From Bugula neritina (taxonomy: Eukaryota; Bryozoa; Gymnolaemata; Cheilostomatida; Bugulidae), in NCBI GenBank assembly GCA_964035545.1, contig OZ037765.1, positions 21,150,495 through 21,214,494 of the forward strand: a DNA stretch of 64,000 bases, written 5' to 3'. Under the pieces are notes generated by a model. That model was not told where the DNA came from. It did not search any database and worked only from the letters and a program-made list of their open reading frames with translations. The translations under genes were made by a program, and so were the position numbers. The first letter of the stretch is position 1. Every line of letters begins with the position of its first letter. This document shows positions 58,106 through 64,000 of this stretch, one piece after another.

Positions 58106-58520
58106 ATACTAATACTAATAGTAATAGTTATAGTAATAGTAATACTAATACTACTAATACTAATAGTAATACTAATAGTAATAGTAATACTAATAGTAAA
58201 TGTAATAGTAATAGTTGTAACAATATTTATACTCTTATTTATTGTTGAACTATGTTATTGCTACACTAACTACTAAGTATTTTAATAATATTATTGCTAT
58301 AATTAGTAAAATACAAATACCAAGAAGCTAATGTAATAATTGTATTCTTCATTGATTAATTTGTGACCAAGTGAAAGAAAAATAATTGCGTTGGAAACTC
58401 AACATGACAAACTCACCGGCCTTCACTTAGCCGATGAGCTTAGCTTTCTTTGCAAAAAAGAGGTAAATAGAAGTGTTTTGCAGCTCGGTGCATTATTACT
58501 CGGTCAAGGTAACACTAGCA

Positions 58521-58533
58521 GTTTCCAGGCAAC
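58521..58533. promoter_or_regulatory. Candidate RFX X-box upstream of the CCDC166-like gene
   Basis: GTTTCCAGGCAAC fits the RFX consensus RYYNYY-N(1-3)-RRNRAC with a one-base spacer. It lies 518 bases before the CCDC166-like ATG, in the intergenic space shared with MRPL17. Confidence 0.4.
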
Positions 58534-59051
58534 CATGATAATATCGCAAAATTGAAGCGCAAGTGTCTTACTACTTGCCTGTGCAATTGAAGTTACAGAT
58601 TACATAGAGAGTTTCTAAGGTTAATTTTAACTAAATTCAAATTATAACTTTTTATATTTATAGTCATATTTTTTTCACGTTTGAACACACGTATCAAACA
58701 ATCAAAATTTGACAAAACTTAAAACACAAAGGCAAATTAAAAATGGCTAATTGAAATTCAACTTTATCCTGCACCTTTATCAGCAATATCTTTAAGTAAA
58801 TATATTGACATATATAATTAACATATTATACACAATAATTATGTAGAGTAATAATTTTCAAACTGTTTCTAAAAGCATGCAACTCAATTTGATTTTTTTT
58901 CTAAAAGATTAACTTAAAACAAAGTCAAATGCACTTATAATTTGTAAATTCCTGAAGTTTTATGTAATCAAATAAATTATTTTCTATTATTGCTAACACA
59001 AAAGTTTTTAACTTGAACAGTTTTAGCAGTCAACAGTACCATTTCTACATA

Positions 59052-61239
59052 ATGCCACCCAAAGCAAAAAAGAAGGGTAAAAAGAAAGGAAAGAAGGCTG
59101 AAGGGTCTAAGCCTGAGCCTGGTATACCTACAGACAAAGAAGAAATAATGCAAAAAGAGTAAGCAGTAGCTGTAAAAAAACTCTTGATTAAAATTGCTTT
59201 GATATTTGCAACACCTTAGCAAGACCATGTTTTAGCATTTTGAGTTTATGTAATTATTATGCATGTATACCTCTTACTATGCTTTATATGATATGGGTAG
59301 TAGCACAACAATGGTTTTCAATTTTGATTTGTGTAGAAAACGTAATTTTGATTGTTATATTGTTTTTAGACTAGATGCCTTAACAACTGAGCTTACAACA
59401 TTGAAAGATCGATGCTCAGAATTGTATCCTTAAATAAAGGCCAAATTGTCCTGTTCAAAAGATTTGGTGTTGACCCATAGCAATCTGCTAGTGCAGTAGT
59501 TCTGTTTAGGTTGTATTTTTAGGCTGTGCTAACTTTTGTTCTTATACCTGTTTTAATTATAACTTTTGAAAAGCATAATTATTTTCAAATAATTATTTAT
59601 CCTTGACCAAATGAAAAGACGAAACCAAAACAACTTTCTCCAACAAGAAGCAGGAAAGATCCGAACAGAAAGTGTAAGATATTAATATTCGAACTTATAA
59701 TTTCAATAAGATTTACGCATTCAATTGCAGACTCACCACTAGGGACACAAAATCTGCCATTTAAATATATTAACATTTATTATCAAAATTTGGTTTGTTA
59801 ATTTTAGCATGAGTATATGAGTTACATGGAAAAAAAGACTCATAAAAGACAAACTTCTATTATTACACTGAGTGATCAAAACACTAAAGAAATACAAGAC
59901 ATTAGAGACCAGCAGGAAAGAATGTTGGCTACATATGAAGAAAAGAAGTCTAAGTTACGAGCCATTATGCTTGAAAAAGAGGCAGCCCTAGCCAAAATTA
60001 AACAAGAGTTAGATGACTTGGGTGATTATAAGGTATTTCCACGTCAAAATAGGATATTCTAGCAAACTAGATAAGGTCAAATTTTTTATGTGTTAATTTA
60101 GTTTTATAAGCTAATTTAGATGAGATTTTGCTCCAATAAACGTGAATGCCTTTAAAATAATAATTGACATAAACTATGCTGTGTGTGAGGCCAATGCAGC
60201 CTCCAAATAAGGGTTTCCCAATGACTAATCATAAAGCAGTTCTATTGTTCAAGACAATCATGCAACATTTCACAGCATATGCAGCATCTCTTGGTGCTCT
60301 GCTAAAGATGAGTAATTTCATAATAGTTATAACATAATATAATTTACCAATATACCCGTGAACTGCAACAAAGCATCAACAATTGATTATTGTCAAAATC
60401 AGTAATACTGACTGAGCCACGCTCTATATAATAATTTGCTCAACTTGTAACAACTAAATTTTTTCTAACTGTATCCTACTCATGTGACGATACTTTTAAT
60501 TGTGCAAAAATTAAATCTAGCTACATGCATAATCTTATGTTGAAAAATAGAGCTTTAAAATAGCAATGATCAACTCCATATTTTTAGAATAATAATTCAA
60601 AGGAACAAAGCATGTAACATCACAGGTGCTATCACAGTTTACATGTAATATTTTAGAATCTACAGAGTAAGCAGTTAACCAGAATCAAAGAGTTGGAAGC
60701 AGAAGTGACGCAGATGAGATCAACACACACCAGAGCAATACAAGATCTTAAAAATAAATTCTTGGAAGAGAAACGATCTTTTCAGCAAGACTCGGACAGT
60801 AAAATTAATACGATGACAAAGTTGGCTAGCAAGGTGAGAGGTGTAGCTAATACAAGTAGCAAATGAACAAATTCCTGAACAATTGGATCTGTTTCTTTTT
60901 CGGTATTATACTTTAAGACTGCAGATTCACTTAGTTATAGTTTACCAGTTTTGTATGGTTTTGTAGGAAGCTATGAGCTGTTTGAATGAACACACAACCA
61001 AAATAAAGTTAGAAAACAGGCGACTCAGACATGCTCTTTTGAACTTGATCAGAAAATCCAGAGCACTGAATGAACAAAAGGTAGAATTAGAAGAGCAAAA
61101 GAAAACCTTGCTTCGAGAAAAGCAGTATGCTGAAGATCTTAAAACTATTCGAAGTACTAGACAACATAAAATACAGAATGCTTTAGGCTTAGATGTTACC
61201 CCTAATCCTGAACAATTTGATATCTCAGATGAAAAGTAG
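59052..61239 (+). CDS. CCDC166: DUF4515 coiled-coil protein, CCDC166-like
   Basis: Coiled-coil protein of the DUF4515 group, whose members (CCDC166, CCDC121, BBOF1-like proteins) are mostly tied to basal bodies or motile cilia; a molecular role is not established. Six exons: 59052-59158, 59370-59423, 59619-59673, 59808-60032, 60657-60833, 60967-61239; 296 residues. The N-terminus is a lysine block (MPPKAKKKGKKKGKKAEG), typical of these families. Then come LRNQNNFLQQEAGKIRTES, HEYMSYMEKKTHKRQ and ITLSDQN, followed by a long heptad region. The second half (LTRIKELEAEVTQMRSTHT, FLEEKRSFQQD, KLENRRLRHALLNLIRK, LLREKQYAEDL) lines up with what I recall of human CCDC166. The long C-terminal extension of the human protein is absent. 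The two small exons (54 and 55 bases) were placed by phase and family pattern. Its stop is 110 bases from that of ATPAF1. Confidence 0.78.
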
Positions 61240-61343
61240 CTAGAGAATATCTCGTATACATGTATTTGTTTAAATTTTATAACACACATCATATTTTGAT
61301 AAGCATGTTATACAATAGTTGTATATATTGACTGCTAAATGTT

Positions 61344-61349
61344 TTTATT
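61344..61349 (-). terminator. Poly(A) signal AATAAA abutting the ATPAF1 stop codon
   Basis: On the minus strand the stop TGA (61352-61350) is followed directly by AATAAA. This implies a 3' UTR of only about 20-40 bases if the signal is used. Confidence 0.6.
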
Positions 61350-62267
61350 TCAAAATATACCAGATTTTTTACACAGTTCAACAATGTCCATGTGTTTAAA
61401 CTCATTGGGGTTAGTTTGCATAGATTTTACCAATTTAAAATTCTCTTCACTTCCGTACATGAATTGCGTTTGATGAACTAAAAGTGTTGCTAATTCAGGT
61501 TTCAAATCCTCCTGGGCAATCTCCCCTTTCATAAGTACAATACCTTTAGCACTGGCCAACTCTGTATAGTACTGAACGCACAAACTGTAGGGAGCATATT
61601 CTCCATGAGTTTGGTAGGCAAGTAGTGGTGTGAAATACCAATCATCATTTGTACACTGGCCTAGCATAAACTCATAGCCAGATTCTCTAGGTAAGGCATA
61701 CACAAACATCGGGCACTCGTTACCCTTCTCTCGTAGACGGTGATACTTCTCAACAGGCAATGTGGCAAATAAAACATTTTCTTTAGTAGCATAGTACTGG
61801 TTCCATATTTGTGCAATCTCTTCACTAGATTTGACCTGCAAAAGCTCAAGCTTAATAATTGAATCCAAACTTTTTCGCTTCGACGATTGCGGTGTTTGAG
61901 AATGACTGGTAGAAGAGCTTTTCATTCTTTCCAGGACTGAAGATCCTTTCACATCACTTTCAACCTGTTTTGCTTCTACTGGTTTGTTTTTCTCTCCGTA
62001 TATTTTCTTCATAGCAGCTTCATACTCTTGAGGTTTGCTTTGCTTGATTTTCTCTAGCTTTTCTTTATATTTGTCATAATAAGTGTTTTCTTCGATAGTT
62101 GGTGCTGCTGGTTTGTCATATGTTGATAATTTAGCTAAATGAGTCAACAATGCTGAAGTTGGTTGGTTAGCAGCTGAAGCAGCTGAAGCCGCTGCAGGTG
62201 CTCTTATATTGAAAGCTGCGTTTAGTAACCTTTTTGCATGCATGTCTGATAAATTTCCACTAGCCAT
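61350..62267 (-). CDS. ATPAF1: ATP synthase mitochondrial F1 complex assembly factor 1
   Basis: Mitochondrial chaperone (yeast Atp11 homologue) that binds free F1 beta subunit and helps build the F1 head of ATP synthase. Uninterrupted 305-codon frame (human 328). Family blocks: NTYYDKYKEKLEKIKQSKP, LDSIIKLELLQVKSSEEIAQ, IWNQYYATKENVLFATLP, CPMFVYALPRESGYEFMLGQ, THGEYAPYSL, KGIVLMKGEI, HQTQFMYG and PNEFKHMDIVEL. Residues 1-35 are rich in Ala, Arg and Asn without Asp/Glu after residue 8, compatible with a mitochondrial presequence. The frame is open five codons upstream of the ATG up to an acceptor-like TGTTTAG at about 62280. A 5' exon is therefore likely, and the start at 62267 is the best ATG in this exon, not certain. 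The CDS has no introns, unlike nearly all its neighbours. Confidence 0.93.
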   Translation of the reverse strand: MASGNLSDMHAKRLLNAAFNIRAPAAASAASAANQPTSALLTHLAKLSTYDKPAAPTIEENTYYDKYKEKLEKIKQSKPQEYEAAMKKIYGEKNKPVEAKQVESDVKGSSVLERMKSSSTSHSQTPQSSKRKSLDSIIKLELLQVKSSEEIAQIWNQYYATKENVLFATLPVEKYHRLREKGNECPMFVYALPRESGYEFMLGQCTNDDWYFTPLLAYQTHGEYAPYSLCVQYYTELASAKGIVLMKGEIAQEDLKPELATLLVHQTQFMYGSEENFKLVKSMQTNPNEFKHMDIVELCKKSGIF

Positions 62268-62744
62268 CCAAGTGTTCACCTAAACATGTACACAGAAAAT
62301 TTACTTACAGCAATAAGAAAAGTCAATCAAATTAATAATAATAACACAACAGCAACTATGCTGTCATTACTACAACTAGTTGACACAATGTTATATGTCA
62401 GTGTTGTTCTGATAGTCAAAATTTCGAAACAAATCAACATTTTGAATACCTTAACTTTAAGGCCTAGAACTAAATGGGGCTTACACAATTGAAAAAAAAA
62501 TCACTTCACCTAAGAATGTTTACTCTATAAATTGATTCTAGCCCCACTTTTAGAAATTACTTCCCTTTAGTTAAGCAGCTCAACAACGTGCAGTTGATAG
62601 ATGTAATCAGTAATGATAATCATAATTGACATGCATTTACAAGCAAGTTGTGGGTTTTTATACCCTTAACAAACTAGCAGTAGTTGGGCGCAATTAAAAT
62701 GATTTTTGCATGGCTTTGCTTTAAATAAGTCAATTTGCAGTTAT

Positions 62745-63085
62745 ACTGTTACTGTCATACTTGTAGTAAATGTAATACTAGTTTAGTTAATAGTAATACT
62801 AATAGTATTACTATAAATATAAGTATAACTAGTAATAAAATAGTAATAGTAATACTAATAGTTATAGTTTATACTTTATTAGTTATACTTATAGTATTAG
62901 TTATAGTATTACTAACTCTAAGTCTAATAGTAATAGTATTAGTATAAGCATTACTATGTTTATTACTACTACTACTCAGTAGTAGTAGCAATAAACATAG
63001 TAATACTTATACCAACACTGTACAGGTACTACTACTAGTAGTACTAGTACTGTAGTAGTAGTAGTAGTACTAAGTACTATAACTC
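62745..63085. repeat. TAATAG/TAATAC and TAG/CTA simple-sequence island
   Basis: Hexamer-like TAATAS units to about 62950, then CTA/TAG trinucleotide runs to 63080. It contains the palindrome at 62942-63012. Confidence 0.8.
62942..63012. repeat. Near-perfect palindrome with 35-bp arms
   Basis: Left arm 62942-62976, single central C at 62977, right arm 62978-63012. 33 of 35 positions pair; mismatches are 62965/62989 and 62949/63005. Centre: CTACTACTACT-C-AGTAGTAGTAG; outer arms: ACTATGTTTATT against AATAAACATAGT. The outer arm is not simple repeat, so the symmetry is not just a by-product of TAG/CTA runs. Confidence 0.9.
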
Positions 63086-63346
63086 AATACATTATATAAT
63101 TATAAATATTACTATTAGTAGTTGAGTGCTTGTTAGTTAATACTTCTACAAATATAAGCAACGGTTATAAATTACTCTTTATTTTAAGTCAAACTTAGGG
63201 CAATAAAATGAAAATGCAAATTAAAAATACCTTCACAGAATATTATAAAACACGACTCTGAAAATGCAAAGTTGCTCATAGCCTCTCGCAAAGAAATCTA
63301 TTGATAACCAGGTAAAAACTTTAGAATGTGTTGAGACGTCAAGCCA

Positions 63347-63419
63347 CCAATCAGCCTTCACTACTTGGTTTGTTGTCCAATCCAAGGTGGTACTTTGCCG
63401 TGTAACCCTTTAGCCCAAT
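63347..63419. promoter_or_regulatory. Three CCAAT boxes
   Basis: CCAAT occurs at 63347, 63377 and 63415 (contexts CCAATCAG, CCAATCCA, CCAATCAG), all in plus orientation, spaced 30 and 38 bases. This is the arrangement of NF-Y-bound promoters. They lie about 1.1 kb upstream of the ATPAF1 ATG, or upstream of a gene beyond the right edge. Confidence 0.5.
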
Positions 63420-63684
63420 CAGAGTGGTGACATCGAAACAAGCGCGTGATTAGATCGGTGCCATGCGGATTTATTTACTTTCACTCGTGACTCAAAGTCG
63501 AAGCACTGGTACTTTGTAACTCAGCCCATCTGGTTTCACTCAAAATTAAAGTCAGTGACTTGTTTCACATATGCCTTCTTTAATATTGCTATTACTTTGT
63601 ACAAACTGAGTTATTTGCTTTTTTTCTTCTGCGTAGTTTAAATTTGTTTAAACTATTAAAGCCCTGTAGACTGTAAGTGTAAGT

Positions 63685-64000
63685 GGAATCTAATACTAAT
63701 AGTAATAGTAATTGTAAAACTAAAAGTAAAAATAATTTCAAAGTCATCATCAAATTCAATATCAATATGAATATCATTATTATCATTAACTTTATCGGTG
63801 ATTATAATAATGATTATTGTTTATTGACTATCAATGTTAATATCATAATGATTAAGTGATTATCATTATCATTATGATTTAATTTTAGGATATTGATTAT
63901 CATAAATATGATGAAGTAATTACTAATTACTATTAGTAATTAATATTATTATAATAATTATGATGACCAATTGATACTCATATCTCATGCTGATACTGGT
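63685..64000. repeat. W5S hexamer simple-sequence island at the right edge
   Basis: TAATACTAATAGTAATAG at the left, then ATTATC/ATTATG units (GATTATCATTATCATTATGAT). Runs off the window. Confidence 0.7.

Larger units (their letters stand above)
56502..59051. promoter_or_regulatory. Divergent upstream region of MRPL17 and the CCDC166-like gene
   Basis: 2.5 kb without coding exons. The middle (57480-58230) is a simple-sequence island that includes a tandem duplication. An X-box match lies at 58521. No TATA box is evident near either gene. Confidence 0.5.
62268..64000. promoter_or_regulatory. ATPAF1 upstream region and right flank
   Basis: No coding exon recognised. Contains two W5S simple-sequence islands (62745-63085 and 63685-64000), a large palindrome and, at 63347-63419, a group of CCAAT boxes. 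The G+C-richer stretch 63340-63540 is the likely core promoter of ATPAF1 or of a gene off the right edge. Confidence 0.5.

Overview
This is a stretch of AT-rich animal nuclear DNA. It carries eleven protein-coding loci built from short exons and GT-AG introns, with AATAAA poly(A) signals, simple-sequence islands and retroelement fragments. There are no operons, ribosome binding sites, CRISPR arrays or functional tRNA/rRNA genes. All the recognisable genes are single-copy metazoan families whose closest remembered relatives are in vertebrates and invertebrate bilaterians. The tail of an NR1-type nuclear receptor and a tRNA-SINE whose tail resembles those known from cephalopods suggest an invertebrate bilaterian, perhaps a spiralian (mollusc, annelid or bryozoan). 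The species cannot be named from sequence alone.

Layout, left to right: the 3' end of a nuclear receptor gene (+, 1-233, probably with a last exon at 4768-4890); USP14, the proteasome-associated deubiquitinase (-, 5171-12368, 13 coding exons); a 5.3 kb gene-free, low-complexity interval; RAB23 (+, 17641-21311, 6 exons); CZIB, a CXXC zinc protein (-, 22541-25445, 7 exons, one GC-AG intron); CDC23/APC8 (+, 26327-33939, 13 exons, with a tRNA-SINE in intron 2); FAM184A (-, 34617-43912, 19 exons); a PPP1R3 glycogen-targeting subunit (+, CDS 45950-46816); a 5.4 kb gene-free stretch; CAPSL (-, 52265-53768, 4 coding exons); MRPL17 (-, 55149-56501, 4 exons); a CCDC166-like DUF4515 coiled-coil gene (+, 59052-61239, 6 exons); and ATPAF1 (-, 61350-62267, uninterrupted CDS).

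Almost all the gene models were assembled exon by exon. Splice phases close exactly, and the predicted lengths (USP14 476, RAB23 251, CZIB 162, CDC23 601, FAM184A 1118, CAPSL 210, MRPL17 184, CCDC166-like 296, ATPAF1 305 residues) are close to the usual family lengths. Neighbours are mostly arranged as divergent and convergent pairs. RAB23, CAPSL and the CCDC166-like gene belong to families tied to cilia, and two of them have RFX X-box-like sites upstream. I see no operon-like functional pathway and no convincing undescribed multi-gene system. The most unusual DNA is non-coding: hexamer-periodic simple-sequence islands (five A/T then one G/C), one of which contains a 35-bp-arm near-perfect palindrome.
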